Shown here: positions 33,060 to 43,041 of the stretch, one piece after another | How the letters are laid out: the number at the start of each line of letters is the position of its first letter | Position numbering within the stretch: the stretch's first letter is position 1 | From: Pseudoxanthomonas sp. JBR18 | GTDB taxonomy: Bacteria > Pseudomonadota > Gammaproteobacteria > Xanthomonadales > Xanthomonadaceae | Reading direction: 5' to 3' | Length of the DNA: 64,000 nucleotides | NCBI RefSeq assembly: GCF_028198165.1 | Contig: NZ_CP116339.1 | Location: 3,107,001 to 3,171,000, forward strand | The notes under the pieces: model-generated | What the model was told of the DNA's origin: nothing | The model's database searches: none | Seen by the model: only the letters and a program-made list of their open reading frames with translations | Position numbers and translations under genes: made by a program

Positions 33060-34646
33060 TCAGTGGCCGCCGGCCGCCGCGCCGCCACCGGCCTTGGACG
33101 CGAACGGAGGCTTGGCCAGCCAGACGAACACGATGATGCCCAGGAAGATCCAGCCCAGCAGGTGGAAGACCTCGTTGAAGCCAATCTGCGCGGCCTGCTG
33201 GCTGATCATCTGGTTCAGCGCGACCGCGCCGGTCTGCAAATCCCCGTGGCCGAGACGGCTGACGGTTTGCTGCATGCCAGGGTCGTAGGCGTTGATGCTT
33301 TCGGTCAACTCGGCATGGTGGATGGTGATGCGCCGGTTCCAGATCCAGGTGGTCAGCGAAGCGGCGAAGCTGCCGCCCAAGGTGCGCACGAAGGTCGCAA
33401 GGCCAGAACCGGCCGCGATTTCGTGCGGCTCCAGGTCCGATAGCAGGATGGTCAGCACCGGCATGAAGAACAATGCCACGCCCAGGCCTTGCATCAGCTG
33501 CACCTCGGCCACCCGCCCGAAGTTGACGTCCAGGTTGAAGCCAGAACGCAGGAAGCTGGTGGAGGCCATGACGAAGAAGGCAAAGCTGGCCAGGATGCGC
33601 AGATCGAAGCGTGGGGCGTACTTGCCTACGAAGGGCGTCAGTAGCACGGGCAGGATGCCCAGTGGCGCCGAGGCAAACCCCGCCCAGAGCGCCGTATAGC
33701 CCAGGTTGCGCTGCAACCACAGCGGCACCAGCAGGCCGATGGCGAAGAACGCCGCGTAGCCGAACACCATCGCCAGCGTGCCGGCGGTGAAGTTGCGGTG
33801 GCGGAACAGGCGCAGGTTGACGATCGGATCCTTCTCGGTCATCTCCCAGATCACGAACACGATCAGCGAGATCACCGCCACGATGGTCAGCCACACGATC
33901 TTGGTCGAGTTGAACCAGTCTTCGTCGTTGCCCAAGTCCAGCATGATCTGCAGCGCGCCCACACCCAGGATCAGCGTGGCCAGGCCCATGTAGTCCATCT
34001 TGGGCTTTTCCAGGCGCTCGGGGCGACCCTTGAGCTGGCGTCCGACGACCACGCTGGCGAAGATGCCGATGGGAATGTTGATGAAGAAGATCCATTCCCA
34101 GCTGTAGTTGTCGGTGATCCAGCCGCCCAGGATCGGACCGGCGATCGGTGCCACGACCGTCACCATCGCCAGCAGGGCGATGGCTTGCCCGCGTTTTTGC
34201 GGTGGATAGATGGAGATCAGCAACGCCTGGGTCACCGGATACATTGGCCCGGCGACAAAACCCTGCACCGCGCGCGCCACGACCAGCAGTCCCATGGAGT
34301 TGGCGATGCCGCACAGGAACGAGGCCATCACGAAGGCCAGCGTGGCCCAGGTGAACAGCTTCACTTCACCGAAGCGGCGGGTCATGAAGCCGGTCAGCGG
34401 CAGAGCGATCGCATTGCTCACCGCGAACGAGGTGATTACCCACGTGGCCTGGTTGGCGCTGGCGCCCAGGTTGCCCGAGATCGTGGGCAGGGACACGTTG
34501 GCGATGGTGGTGTCGAGCACTTGCATGAACGAGGCAAGCGCCAGGCCGATCGTGGCCAGCACCATGTTCGGCGGGCGGAACGGTGCGGCCGCCGCCGGCT
34601 TGGGGGCGGCCGGTGGGCCGCCCGCGTCTTCGGCGATGGTGGACAT
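33060..34646 (-). CDS. emrB: EmrB/QacA-type MFS multidrug efflux pump
   Basis: 528 residues with 14 membrane helices (DHA2 family). Motifs: LDTTIANVSLPTISGNLGAS near helix 1, the antiporter motif C region LGGWITDNYSWEWIFFINIPIG, and YPVTQALLISIYPPQKRGQAIAL. It moves hydrophobic drugs across the inner membrane and works with the adaptor EmrA and the outer-membrane channel EmrC encoded just upstream; ten bases separate it from emrA. The arrangement equals emrRCAB of Stenotrophomonas. Confidence 0.94.
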   Translation of the reverse strand: MSTIAEDAGGPPAAPKPAAAAPFRPPNMVLATIGLALASFMQVLDTTIANVSLPTISGNLGASANQATWVITSFAVSNAIALPLTGFMTRRFGEVKLFTWATLAFVMASFLCGIANSMGLLVVARAVQGFVAGPMYPVTQALLISIYPPQKRGQAIALLAMVTVVAPIAGPILGGWITDNYSWEWIFFINIPIGIFASVVVGRQLKGRPERLEKPKMDYMGLATLILGVGALQIMLDLGNDEDWFNSTKIVWLTIVAVISLIVFVIWEMTEKDPIVNLRLFRHRNFTAGTLAMVFGYAAFFAIGLLVPLWLQRNLGYTALWAGFASAPLGILPVLLTPFVGKYAPRFDLRILASFAFFVMASTSFLRSGFNLDVNFGRVAEVQLMQGLGVALFFMPVLTILLSDLEPHEIAAGSGLATFVRTLGGSFAASLTTWIWNRRITIHHAELTESINAYDPGMQQTVSRLGHGDLQTGAVALNQMISQQAAQIGFNEVFHLLGWIFLGIIVFVWLAKPPFASKAGGGAAAGGH

Positions 34647-34656
34647 CAGCGGGGTC

Positions 34657-35859
34657 TCAGTTCTTGGCCTGGGCCTGGTCGGGCAGGTTCTGCTCGATGA
34701 TTGACTCGATCACCTGGTTGGCGTCGGCCAGTTGCTTCTCGTAGGCCGAGGTCGTCATCAGCGGCTTGGCGTTGGCCGCGCGCGCCGGGGCCAGCACCGT
34801 GCCGTCCTGATCGTGCAGGTCGACGTTCACGTCCATGCTCAGGCCGATGCGCAGCGGGTGCTCGCGCAACTGCTTGGGATCCAGGGTGATCTTGACCGGC
34901 ACGCGCTGGACGATCTTGATCCAGTTGCCGCTGGCGTTCTGCGCCGGCAACAGCGAGAACGCGCTGCCAGTGCCCAGCCCCAGGCTGTCGACCTTGCCTT
35001 CATAGGTGACGTCGCCGCCGTACAGGTCGGCGTGCACTTCCACCGGCTGGCCGATGCGCATCTTGCCCAGCTGGGTTTCCTTGAAGTTGGCTTCCACCCA
35101 GACCTGGTCGATCGGGACGATGGTCATCAGCGTGGTGCCGGGCTGGACCTGCTGGCCCAGCTGCACGCGGCGCTGGGCCACGTAGCCGGACACCGGGGCG
35201 ACGATGGCGGTGCGCTGCAGGTTGAGATAGGCCTGGCGCAGCTGCGAGGCGGCAGCCTGCACCTGCGGGGTCTTGCTCACCGTGGTGGAGTCCACCAGCG
35301 CGCGGCTGCGCTGCAGGTTGCCACGCGAACCGCCCAGGGCCGCCTCGGCCGAGGCCAGCACGTCACGGGCATGGGCCAGTTCCTCGCGCGAGACCGCGCC
35401 GGTGGCGACCAGGCCTTCGCGACGCTTGACGTCGGCGCGGGCCTGTTCGACGGCGACCTGGCGGGCGCGCAGGTCGGACTCGCCGGACTGGACGTTGCTG
35501 AACAGACCGCGCACCTGGCGCACGGTTCCGGCCAGGTTGGCCACGGCCTGGTCGTAGGCGACCTGGGCGTCGTTGGGGTCCAGGTGGACCAGCGCCTGGC
35601 CGGCTTCGACCTTCATGCCGTCGTCGGCGTCGATGCTCACCACCGTGCCGGTGGCCTGCGGGACGATGGAGACGATGTTGCCGTCGACATAGGCGTCGTC
35701 GGTGCCCTGATGCCAGCGGCCGTACAGCAGTTCGTAAGCCAGCCAGGCCGCGCCTGCGACGATCACCACCAGCAGCAGGATCAGCAGGGCGCGCTTGCGG
35801 TTGCTCTTCTTCGGCGGCTGGGCGCCGGCCGGTGCGGAGGGTTGGGTCTGCGTGTTCAT
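34657..35859 (-). CDS. emrA: HlyD/EmrA-type membrane fusion protein
   Basis: 400 residues: a short cytoplasmic N-terminus, one membrane helix (KRALLILLLVVIVAGAAWLAYELLY), a barrel-sandwich hybrid (GTDDAYVDGNIVSIVPQATGTV ... IVAPVSGYVAQRRVQLGQQV), a central coiled-coil hairpin of about 110 residues and a C-terminal beta-barrel. Periplasmic adaptor linking EmrB to EmrC. Its ATG overlaps the emrC stop by four bases (ATGA). Confidence 0.94.
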   Translation of the reverse strand: MNTQTQPSAPAGAQPPKKSNRKRALLILLLVVIVAGAAWLAYELLYGRWHQGTDDAYVDGNIVSIVPQATGTVVSIDADDGMKVEAGQALVHLDPNDAQVAYDQAVANLAGTVRQVRGLFSNVQSGESDLRARQVAVEQARADVKRREGLVATGAVSREELAHARDVLASAEAALGGSRGNLQRSRALVDSTTVSKTPQVQAAASQLRQAYLNLQRTAIVAPVSGYVAQRRVQLGQQVQPGTTLMTIVPIDQVWVEANFKETQLGKMRIGQPVEVHADLYGGDVTYEGKVDSLGLGTGSAFSLLPAQNASGNWIKIVQRVPVKITLDPKQLREHPLRIGLSMDVNVDLHDQDGTVLAPARAANAKPLMTTSAYEKQLADANQVIESIIEQNLPDQAQAKN

Positions 35860-37331
35860 GGCGTGGTTTCGGCGGTCATAGTGGAAGAGGAGGCGGTCAG
35901 CGGCAGGCCGCCACCGAGCGCCTGGTCGAGGTCGACCACGGCGGTGTAGCGCTGGGCCTGCAGGCCGGCCAGTTGCTGTTCGAGCTGGAGCAGTGGGCGC
36001 TGGGCGTTGAGCACGTCCAGCTGGGTGCCCAGCCCGGCCTTGTAGCGGCTGGAGGCCAGGTCATAAGCCTTGCGCGCGGCGTCGCGGGCCTCGGTCACCG
36101 AGCGGGTCTGCGCGTCCAGCGAGCGGGCGGCCTGCACCGCGTCGGCGACTTCATGCATGGCACCGACCAGGCTCTGGTTGTAGCTGGCCACGGCCAGGTC
36201 GTACTGGGCATCGGCGTTGTCCAGGTTGGCGCGCAGACGGCCGCCGTCGAAGATCGGCAGGCTGATCGCCGGGCCGCCCAGGCCCAGCACCGCATCGCTG
36301 TCGAACAGGTCCGACAGGCTGGAAGAGGCCAGGCCGACGATCGCACTGAGGTTCACGCTGGGCTTGAAGGCGGCCTTGCGGGCGTCGACGCCACGGCTGG
36401 CGGCTTCCACGCGCCAACGTGCGGCGACCACGTCGGCGCGGTGGCCCAGCAGTTCGCTGGGCAGCACGCCGGGGACGGCCGGCGCGGGGGCCTGGAGCAA
36501 TTGCGGCCGGGCGATGGACAGACCGCGGTCCGGGCCCTTGCCCAGCAGCGCGGCCAGGGCGTTACGCAGCGCGTCGATGCGCTGCTGCGCGGCCTGCGCC
36601 TGCTGGCGCGCGCCGGCGATCGTGCTCTCGGCCTGGCGCAGCTGCAGATCGTTGTCCAAGCCGGCGTCCACACGCTGCTGGCTCAACGCGCGCAGGTGAC
36701 TGGCGCGCTGCTGCTCGCGCTGGGCCACATCCAGCAACTCGAACGCGTCGGACAGGGAGATGTAAGTGCGGGCGATGTTGGCCGAAAGCGTCAGGCGCGC
36801 GGCCTGCGCGTCGACCTCTGCCGCCTTGGCCTGGCCCACGGCCGATTCCCACGCCGCGCGCTGCCCGCCCCACAGGTCGGGCGCCCACTTGAAGTTGAGC
36901 ATCAGGACGTTGGCCCACATCACGTCGCCGCCGATCTCCGAGCCGACCAGACCCTTTGGCAACTGCACGCCGCTGTACTCGCCGGTGGCGTCCAGGGTGG
37001 GCTTGCGCGCCGCATCGGCCGCGCCGACCTGCGCCTGCGCCTGGCGCAGACGGGCATCGGCGGCGGTCAGCGAGGGGCTGCCCTGCAGGGCTTCGCCGAT
37101 CAGGCTGTCCAACTGCGGGTCGCCCAGGGCCTTCCACCACTGCTGGTCGGGAAAGGCGGCGCTGCTGTAGGCGGCATCGCCCAGGGACTTGCTGGCGCTG
37201 AGGGTATTGGCGTCGATGGGTTGGCCGGTCGTGGACAGGCCATGCGTGCTGGCGCAGCCGGCCAGGGCCAGCGCACAGGCCAGCGACACGGTAAGCCTGG
37301 CGGGCAGGCGCGTGGAGACGGGCGTGGACAT
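35856..37331 (-). CDS. emrC: Outer-membrane efflux lipoprotein (NodT/OprM family)
   Basis: 491 residues from the ATG at 37331, signal peptide ending in the lipobox ALAGC. Two OEP repeats with long helices (the first around ARLRQAQAQVGAADAARKPTLDATG, the second from VDARKAAFKPSVNLSAIVG), plus LSTNIART-like and DLAVASYNQSLVGAMHEVADAVQAARSL segments typical of trimeric TolC-like channels. It lies two bases after emrR and overlaps emrA, so the tripartite pump is encoded as one operon. Confidence 0.93.
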   Translation of the reverse strand: MSTPVSTRLPARLTVSLACALALAGCASTHGLSTTGQPIDANTLSASKSLGDAAYSSAAFPDQQWWKALGDPQLDSLIGEALQGSPSLTAADARLRQAQAQVGAADAARKPTLDATGEYSGVQLPKGLVGSEIGGDVMWANVLMLNFKWAPDLWGGQRAAWESAVGQAKAAEVDAQAARLTLSANIARTYISLSDAFELLDVAQREQQRASHLRALSQQRVDAGLDNDLQLRQAESTIAGARQQAQAAQQRIDALRNALAALLGKGPDRGLSIARPQLLQAPAPAVPGVLPSELLGHRADVVAARWRVEAASRGVDARKAAFKPSVNLSAIVGLASSSLSDLFDSDAVLGLGGPAISLPIFDGGRLRANLDNADAQYDLAVASYNQSLVGAMHEVADAVQAARSLDAQTRSVTEARDAARKAYDLASSRYKAGLGTQLDVLNAQRPLLQLEQQLAGLQAQRYTAVVDLDQALGGGLPLTASSSTMTAETTP

Positions 37332-37333
37332 GG

Positions 37334-37795
37334 TCAATCGATCTCGGAGGTAAGGTTGTCGCGTGCCTGCTCGAGCAGGCGCATCAGTTCGCTGGATTCG
37401 GCCTCGGTCATGCCGGCCGTTGCGCGTTCGAGCACGCGCTCCCCGCACTGCTGGATGTCTTTCCAGATGCCCACGCCCGCGTCCGTCAGATGGATGTGCA
37501 GGGCGCGGCGATCGCCGGGGTCGGCCTGGCGCACGACCAGGCCGCGGGCTTCCAGGCGGTCAAGCAGGCGGGTCATGGCGCCGGGATGGACTTCAGCCAC
37601 GCGGGCCAGGTCGGTCACGCTCGCCATGCCATCAGCGAGCTTCTTGATGGTGATGAACTGGCTGAAGGTCAGGTCGTGGCCGGTCTGGGCCAGTTCCTTC
37701 TCCAGGACCGCCCAGATTCCATCGCGGACCTGGCGGATCAGTAAGCCCAGCGAGGAGCCGCTGGCCGGTGTGCAGATGACGGGACGGCGCTTCAT
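37334..37795 (-). CDS. emrR: MarR-family repressor EmrR
   Basis: 153 residues from the ATG at 37795: LGLLIRQVRDGIWAVLEKELAQTGHDLTFSQFITIKKLADG, then the winged helix SVTDLARVAEVHPGAMTRLLDRLEARGLVVRQADPGDRRALHIHLTDAG. First gene of the efflux operon; proteins of this group bind hydrophobic drugs and release the operator. A perfect inverted repeat overlapping a TTGACA -35 lies directly upstream, so autorepression is very likely. Seven upstream codons (from 37816) are possible but lie within the promoter. Confidence 0.93.
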   Translation of the reverse strand: MKRRPVICTPASGSSLGLLIRQVRDGIWAVLEKELAQTGHDLTFSQFITIKKLADGMASVTDLARVAEVHPGAMTRLLDRLEARGLVVRQADPGDRRALHIHLTDAGVGIWKDIQQCGERVLERATAGMTEAESSELMRLLEQARDNLTSEID

Positions 37796-37820
37796 GGCGC
37801 GGCATGATCCGCGCACACGA

Positions 37821-37842
37821 AATATTTGTCAATGCAAATATT
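37821..37842 (-). promoter_or_regulatory. EmrR operator over the emrRCAB promoter
   Basis: Exact inverted repeat AATATTTG (37821-37828) / CAAATATT (37835-37842) with six bases between. On the minus strand TTGACA (37832-37827) lies inside it and GATCAT (37809-37804) follows at a 17-base spacing, giving a -35/-10 pair. The expected start is only a few bases before the ATG at 37795, so the leader is very short. Confidence 0.7.
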
Positions 37843-37889
37843 GTTTCAGCAATGGAATGACGCGTCGCGGCATTCTGCTGACAGAACGG

Positions 37890-38690
37890 TCAGCTTCCCA
37901 CGGTGCGATGCAGGATCAGTTCCAGCACCGCCTTGCTGCCGAAAAAGGCGAGCACCAGCAGGGCCATGGCGGTCAGGGTCCAGCCCACGGCCGTGGCCCC
38001 GCGCCAGCCCCTGCGCCAGCGGCCCAGCAACAGGCCGCCAAAGGCCAGCCAGGACAGTACGCTGAGGACCGTCTTGTGGATCAGGTGCTGGGCGAAGAGG
38101 TTTTCGACGAACACCGTGCCGGTCAGCAGGACGGCGGTGAGCAGGACGAAGCCCACGGTGATCGTGCGGAACAGCAGGGTTTCCAGCTCGGTCAGCGGCG
38201 GCAGCGCGCGCAGCCAGGCATTGAAGGCGCGCCGGCGCAGGGCGCGCTCCTGTACCCACAGCATGATCGCCAGGACCGCCGCAATGCCCAGGGTGGCGTA
38301 GGCCAGCAGCGCCAGCCACGCATGCAGTTGCAGGCGCCAGTCCAAGGGCGGCGAGGGGCGATGCCCATACGCGTGGTAGGCGGCCAGCATCAGGGCCGCC
38401 AGCGGAAAGGCGACCACGCCCACGGTGGCCATCCGGCTGCGGGTGGCGAACACCGTTGTCACCGCGGCCATGCCCAGGGCGACCAGCGAGAGCGCGGAGA
38501 AGAAGTGCATGTCCGGGCCGCCCGGGGTCTGCCAGGCAATCCACAGGTGGTAGCCGGCATGCAGCGCGATGGCGGCCAGGGCCGGCCAGCGCCAGGTGCG
38601 CCCGGGCCCGGCGACATCGGTGCCCACCGTGCGCACGAGCAGGAAGGTGGCCAGCAGATAAAGGAGGATGGACGGTGCGATGAATCCCAT
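37890..38690 (-). CDS. Cytochrome c assembly-family membrane protein (YpjD/HemX-like)
   Basis: 266 residues, eight membrane helices, with the CcsA/CcmC-type core: conserved histidines in ALHAGYHLWI, LQLHAWLALLAYATLGIAAVLAIM and LFAQHLIHKTVLSVLSWLAFGGLL. No tryptophan-rich WWD loop is visible, which fits the YpjD group found next to ffh in gammaproteobacteria. The exact role, possibly haem handling, is unproven. Divergent from ffh. Confidence 0.87.
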   Translation of the reverse strand: MGFIAPSILLYLLATFLLVRTVGTDVAGPGRTWRWPALAAIALHAGYHLWIAWQTPGGPDMHFFSALSLVALGMAAVTTVFATRSRMATVGVVAFPLAALMLAAYHAYGHRPSPPLDWRLQLHAWLALLAYATLGIAAVLAIMLWVQERALRRRAFNAWLRALPPLTELETLLFRTITVGFVLLTAVLLTGTVFVENLFAQHLIHKTVLSVLSWLAFGGLLLGRWRRGWRGATAVGWTLTAMALLVLAFFGSKAVLELILHRTVGS

Positions 38691-38762
38691 CGCGCAAGTG
38701 TCTCACGCGTCTGCCGCTTTCCGATGCGGCGCGGGGCGCCGGATGGGGTCTGCCTTGGCGGA

Positions 38763-38768
38763 TATACT
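38763..38768 (+). promoter_or_regulatory. -10 element of ffh
   Basis: TATACT 32 bases before the ffh ATG, in the gap with the divergent ccsA-like gene. No good -35 is seen. Confidence 0.4.
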
Positions 38769-38799
38769 GCGCGCCCGCTTTTTCTCTCCGGTCGTTGCC

Positions 38800-40182
38800 A
38801 TGTTCGAATCCCTGACCCAGCGCCTGTCCGGCACCATCGAACGCCTGCGTGGCCGTGGTCGCCTGACCGAGGAAAACATCCGCGAGGCCACCCGCGAAGT
38901 GCGCATCGCACTTCTGGAGGCCGATGTGGCCCTGCCGGTGGTCCAGGCCCTGGTCGAACGCATCAAGGTGCGCGCGGTCGGCCAGGAAGTGCTCAAGTCG
39001 CTGACCCCGGGCCAGGCCCTGATCAAGATCGTGCGCGACGAGCTGACCGCGGTCATGGGTTCGGCCGCCACCGACCTGAACCTCAATGTCCCGGCCCCGG
39101 CGGTGATCCTGATGGCCGGCCTGCAGGGCGCGGGCAAGACCACCACGGTCGGCAAGCTGGCCAAGCACCTGAAGGAAAAGCGCAAGAAGAAGGTCATGGT
39201 GGTCTCGGCCGACGTCTACCGCCCGGCCGCCATCGAACAGCTCAAGGCGCTGGCCCAGCAGGTCGACGTGCCGTTCTTCCCGTCCGAGGCCTCGCAGAAA
39301 CCCGAGGACATCGTCCGCGCCGCCATCGACGATGCGCGCAAGTCCTTCATCGATGTGCTCATCGTCGATACCGCCGGCCGCCTGGCGATCGACGAGGCGA
39401 TGATGTCCGAGATCAAGGCCCTGCACGCGGCGGTCAAGCCGGTGGAGACCTTGTTCGTGGTCGACTCGATGACCGGCCAGGACGCGGCGACCACCGCCAA
39501 GGCGTTCTCCGAAGCATTGCCGCTGACCGGCGTGGTGCTGACCAAGACCGACGGCGACGCCCGTGGCGGTGCCGCGCTGAGCGTGCGCTACATCACCGGC
39601 AAGCCGATCAAGTTCATCGGCGTGGGCGAAAAGCCCGATGGCCTGGATGTGTTCCATCCCGAGCGCGTGGCCAGCCGCATCCTGGACATGGGCGATGTGC
39701 TGTCGCTGGTCGAGCAGGTCGAGGGCCAGGTCGACAAGGACAAGGCGCAGAAGCTGGCCGAGAAGGTCGCCAAGGGCAAGAAGTTCGACCTCAACGACAT
39801 GCGCGACCAGCTCGAGCAGATGCAGGGCATGGGCGGCATCGGTGCGTTGATGGACAAGCTGCCCGGCCTGGGCCAGGTGCCCGAGCATCTCAAGGCGCAG
39901 GTCGCCGGCAACAAGGAAGTGCCGCGCATGATCGCCATCATCAACTCGATGACCAAGAAGGAGCGCCGCAACCCGGCACTGCTCAATGGCTCGCGGCGTG
40001 CCCGCATCGCCAAGGGCTCGGGCACCCAGCCCTCCGACGTGAACAAGCTGATGAAGCAGTACACGCAGATGGAAAAGATGATGGGCAAGCTGGGCCGCGG
40101 CGGCATGAAGGGCATGATGCGCGGCATGAAAGGCATGATGGGGGCCATGGGCGGCGGCCGCGGCGGCCTGCCATTCCGTTGA
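38800..40182 (+). CDS. ffh: Signal recognition particle protein Ffh
   Basis: SRP54 GTPase that binds signal sequences and SRP RNA. 460 residues from the ATG at 38800: N domain, G domain with GLQGAGKT (107-114), [20 protein letters not shown] and [12 protein letters not shown], and a methionine-rich M domain ending in [21 protein letters not shown]. The longer upstream frame is not used because the conserved protein starts [18 protein letters not shown]. Seven bases separate it from the next gene. Confidence 0.97.
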   Translation: MFESLTQRLSGTIERLRGRGRLTEENIREATREVRIALLEADVALPVVQALVERIKVRAVGQEVLKSLTPGQALIKIVRDELTAVMGSAATDLNLNVPAPAVILMAGLQGAGKTTTVGKLAKHLKEKRKKKVMVVSADVYRPAAIEQLKALAQQVDVPFFPSEASQKPEDIVRAAIDDARKSFIDVLIVDTAGRLAIDEAMMSEIKALHAAVKPVETLFVVDSMTGQDAATTAKAFSEALPLTGVVLTKTDGDARGGAALSVRYITGKPIKFIGVGEKPDGLDVFHPERVASRILDMGDVLSLVEQVEGQVDKDKAQKLAEKVAKGKKFDLNDMRDQLEQMQGMGGIGALMDKLPGLGQVPEHLKAQVAGNKEVPRMIAIINSMTKKERRNPALLNGSRRARIAKGSGTQPSDVNKLMKQYTQMEKMMGKLGRGGMKGMMRGMKGMMGAMGGGRGGLPFR

Positions 40183-40189
40183 GCGCCTG

Positions 40190-41260
40190 ATGACCTCGGC
40201 CGCACGCCTGCGATCGCAGGCCTTCTGCGCAAGGTTCGGCCTGCAACTGCCGGTGCTGTTGGCGCCGATGGCCGGGGCCTGTCCGGTGGCGCTTTCCGCC
40301 GCGCTGGCCAATGCCGGCAGCATGGGCGCGATGGGCGCGGTGCTGTCCGCGCCGCAGGACATCGGGGCCTGGATGGAGGCATTCCGTAGTCAGTCCGACG
40401 GCCTGGCACAGGTCAATCTGTGGGTGCCGGACGCACGGCCTGTGCGCGATGCCGAAGCCGAGGCTGCCGTGCGCGCGCTGCTGGTGCAGTGGGGACCGGA
40501 CGTACCCGCCAGTGCGGGCGATGCGCGGCCTGCGGATTTCGATGCGCAATTCGAGGCCGTGCTGGCGGCGCGTCCGCAAGTGCTGTCCACGATCATGGGC
40601 GTGCTCACGCCCCCCCAGGTGAGGGCGCTGAAGGCTGCCGGCATCGCCTGGTTCGCCACCGCAACGACGCTGACCGAGGCGCGGTTGGCGCAGGACGCTG
40701 GCGCCGATGCGGTGGTGGCCCAGGGATTCGAGGCCGGCGGCCATCGCGGCGCCTTCGATCCGGCCGCCGCCGAGCACCAACTGGTCGGCCTGTTTGCCCT
40801 GGTGCCGCGCCTGGCCGATGCACTGTCGATTCCGGTGATCGCCGCCGGAGGCATCGCCGACGGGCGCGGCATCGCCGCTGCGCTGACCTTGGGGGCGAGC
40901 GCTGCGATGGTCGGTACCGCGTTCCTGCGCACGCCGGAGGCCGCGATCGCCCCGGCCTGGGCGCAGGCCCTGGCCGACACCGAGCCGCAGGACACGTGGC
41001 CGACGCGGGCGTTTTCCGGTCGGCTGGGGCGCTCGGTGGCCACTGCCTACGTGCGTGCGGCTGCGGCCATCGACGCGCCGTTGCCCGCGCCATACCCCGT
41101 GCAGCGCGGGCTGACCGCCGCGATGCGCAAGCAGGCGGTGGCCGAGGACCGGCTAGATGCCCTGCAGGCCTGGGCCGGGCAATCCGCCTGGGCGGCCCAG
41201 GCGCGGCCGGCGGCCGAGCTGCTGCACGCATGGTGGGCGCAGGCCGACGCGCTGCTGTGA
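40190..41260 (+). CDS. Nitronate monooxygenase-like flavoprotein
   Basis: 356 residues, TIM-barrel of the NMO/2-nitropropane dioxygenase family: [30 protein letters not shown] at the N-terminus, the FMN-binding and catalytic-histidine segment [12 protein letters not shown], then [33 protein letters not shown]. It would oxidise alkyl nitronates using FMN. It starts seven bases after ffh and overlaps the next gene by four, so it is part of the ffh-rpsP transcription group; this neighbour relation is known in Xanthomonadaceae but the reason is unclear. Confidence 0.88.
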   Translation: MTSAARLRSQAFCARFGLQLPVLLAPMAGACPVALSAALANAGSMGAMGAVLSAPQDIGAWMEAFRSQSDGLAQVNLWVPDARPVRDAEAEAAVRALLVQWGPDVPASAGDARPADFDAQFEAVLAARPQVLSTIMGVLTPPQVRALKAAGIAWFATATTLTEARLAQDAGADAVVAQGFEAGGHRGAFDPAAAEHQLVGLFALVPRLADALSIPVIAAGGIADGRGIAAALTLGASAAMVGTAFLRTPEAAIAPAWAQALADTEPQDTWPTRAFSGRLGRSVATAYVRAAAAIDAPLPAPYPVQRGLTAAMRKQAVAEDRLDALQAWAGQSAWAAQARPAAELLHAWWAQADALL

Positions 41261-42057
41261 CCACGCCTCGCCTGACGCTCGACGGGCATCCCGTGTCGGC
41301 CGAGCACCTGCGCGCGCTGGCGCAGCACAACTATGGTCACTTCACTGCTTTCTGCGCGCGCGAAGGCGCCGTGCAGGGCCTGGACCTGCATCTGGCGCGC
41401 CTGCGGGAGGGGCAGGCCGCCCTGTTCGATGCGCCGTTCGACGAGGCTGCCTTGCGCACCCAGCTGCGCGCGGCCCTGGCGGGTACCGAGCTGGTGTCGG
41501 TGCGTGTGACCGGCTTCGCACGCGATTTCGATCATCGTGATCCGCTGCGGCCAGTGGTGCCCGAGTGGCTGATTTCGGTCACGCCCGTCGGGGCAATCGC
41601 GCCTGCTCGACCCGTGAGGCTCAAGTCCTACGCCTTCGTGCGTCCGCTCCCGCAGATCAAGCACGTGGCGACCTTCCCGCTGTTCCACTATCGCCGACAG
41701 GCGCGGCTGGCAGGCGCGGACGATGCATTGTTCGTCGAGGGCGCCGGAGCGGCGGTGGTGGAAGGCTCGGTCTGGAATATCGGCTTCTGGGACGGGTCCG
41801 GCGTGCTGTGGCCGCAGGGTCCGGCCTTGCGAGGGACCTGTGAGGGCTTGCTGCAACGTGGGCTGGAGGGCTTGGGGGTCCCGCAGCGTCACGCCCGGGT
41901 GACCTTGGATCAAGCGCGGACCCTGGCGGCGTTCACGGCCAATGCCAATGGCTGTGCGCCGGTCGCCTCGATCGACGATCAGGCATTGCCCGCAGCGCCG
42001 ACACTGCACGACCTGCTGGCCCGGGCGTTGGAGACCCAGCCCTGGGAGCGGCCCTGA
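41257..42057 (+). CDS. Class IV (PabC/BCAT-like) PLP enzyme
   Basis: 266 residues from a GTG at 41257 overlapping the previous stop (GTGA). Fold type IV signatures: the PLP lysine in [20 protein letters not shown], the [35 protein letters not shown] segment and [11 protein letters not shown]. The spacing is nearer to aminodeoxychorismate lyase or D-amino acid transaminases than to BCAT. Without pab genes nearby the substrate stays open. No ATG exists in a suitable position, which supports the GTG. Confidence 0.82.
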   Translation: MTTPRLTLDGHPVSAEHLRALAQHNYGHFTAFCAREGAVQGLDLHLARLREGQAALFDAPFDEAALRTQLRAALAGTELVSVRVTGFARDFDHRDPLRPVVPEWLISVTPVGAIAPARPVRLKSYAFVRPLPQIKHVATFPLFHYRRQARLAGADDALFVEGAGAAVVEGSVWNIGFWDGSGVLWPQGPALRGTCEGLLQRGLEGLGVPQRHARVTLDQARTLAAFTANANGCAPVASIDDQALPAAPTLHDLLARALETQPWERP

Positions 42058-42076
42058 CCTGGCGTCCGATGCGGGT

Positions 42077-42104
42077 TTGCGCGACGCGCGCGGCCCGCTA
42101 TACT
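42077..42104 (+). promoter_or_regulatory. Promoter of rpsP operon
   Basis: TTGCGC (42077-42082) and TATACT (42099-42104) with 16 bases between, 51 bases upstream of the rpsP start. The -10 is 5 of 6. Confidence 0.5.
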
Positions 42105-42154
42105 TACCGGCTTACCGCGCCATCCTGGCGACTGGGCAACACCGAGAGCACACC

Positions 42155-42421
42155 ATGGTCAAGATCCGCCTTACCCGCGGCGGCGCCAAGAAGCGCCCCT
42201 TCTACCACATCATCGTCACCGACGTGCGCAGCGCGCGCGACGGCCGCAACATCGAGCGCGTGGGTTACTACAACCCGGTCGCCCAGGGCGCCGAGCCCCG
42301 CATCGTGCTGGACATCGCACGCGTCGACCATTGGGTCGGCCAGGGCGCCCAGCTGACCGACAAGGTCCGTAACCTGTACAAGGAAGCGGGCAAGCTCGCG
42401 ACCGCCCAGGCTTCGGCCTGA
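42155..42421 (+). CDS. rpsP: 30S ribosomal protein S16
   Basis: 88 residues, beginning [21 protein letters not shown] with the family signature, followed by [14 protein letters not shown] and the C-terminal helix [10 protein letters not shown]. First gene of the conserved rpsP-rimM-trmD-rplS operon. A GC hairpin (GGCCGCGA/TCGCGGCC, 42431-42451) lies between it and rimM and may tune the lower expression of rimM and trmD. Confidence 0.97.
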   Translation: MVKIRLTRGGAKKRPFYHIIVTDVRSARDGRNIERVGYYNPVAQGAEPRIVLDIARVDHWVGQGAQLTDKVRNLYKEAGKLATAQASA

Positions 42422-42464
42422 TCGCGCCTCGGCCGCGACCTGCTCGCGGCCGGCTGCTTCTCCC

Positions 42465-42980
42465 ATGAGTGAGAACACGACGCGCCGCATCCTGCTGGGC
42501 AGGGTGGTCGGCGCGTTTGGCGTGCGTGGCCAGGTCAAGGTCGAGTCCTGGACCGAGCCGCGTGAAACGATCTTCCGCTATCAGCCCTGGACCCTGCGCG
42601 ATGCCGCGGGGCGCGAGCGCGAGGTCTCCGGCGTGCGTGGCAAGCCCTCTGGCAAGCATCTGATCGCCAGCTTTCCCGGTGTCGAGGACCGCGACGCGGT
42701 CGAGGCGCTGGTCGGGCTGGAGATCTCGGTGCCGCGCAGCGCGCTGCCGCCGCCCAAGCCCGATGAGTATTACTGGGTCGACCTGGAAGGCCTGCGCGTC
42801 CTCAATGCCGACGGCCGTGACTTCGGCACCGTCTCGCACCTGTTTTCGACCGGTGCCAACGACGTGCTGGTGGCCCGGGGGGACAAGGAGCGCCTGATTC
42901 CCTTCGTCGAGCCGGACTTCGTCCACGGGGTGGATTTCGACGCGGGCGTGGTAAGAGTGGACTGGGACCCGGACTTCTGA
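42465..42980 (+). CDS. rimM: Ribosome maturation factor RimM
   Basis: 171 residues. N-terminal RimM barrel ([24 protein letters not shown]), the linker, and the C-terminal PRC barrel with the [26 protein letters not shown] and [15 protein letters not shown] segments. It binds S19 and helps mature the 30S head. Normal length; encoded 43 bases after rpsP and followed by trmD. Confidence 0.96.
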   Translation: MSENTTRRILLGRVVGAFGVRGQVKVESWTEPRETIFRYQPWTLRDAAGREREVSGVRGKPSGKHLIASFPGVEDRDAVEALVGLEISVPRSALPPPKPDEYYWVDLEGLRVLNADGRDFGTVSHLFSTGANDVLVARGDKERLIPFVEPDFVHGVDFDAGVVRVDWDPDF

Positions 42981-43041
42981 AGAGCGCGTGGTCGGCTGCG
43001 GTTGGCCATACTCGCCTGTGAAGCCGCCGCATTTTCCGCCC

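Noticed and set aside
35832..40190. 1452-codon plus-strand frame across the emr operon and into ffh
   Set aside because: It runs antisense to emrC, emrR and the ccsA-like gene and then out of frame through ffh. Composition is Gln/His/Arg/Gly-rich, typical of third-position shadows in GC-rich DNA. The genes it overlaps are all well supported.
37846..40362. 838-codon minus-strand frame over ffh
   Set aside because: Antisense to ffh and then in a second frame of the ccsA-like gene; no start context and shadow composition.
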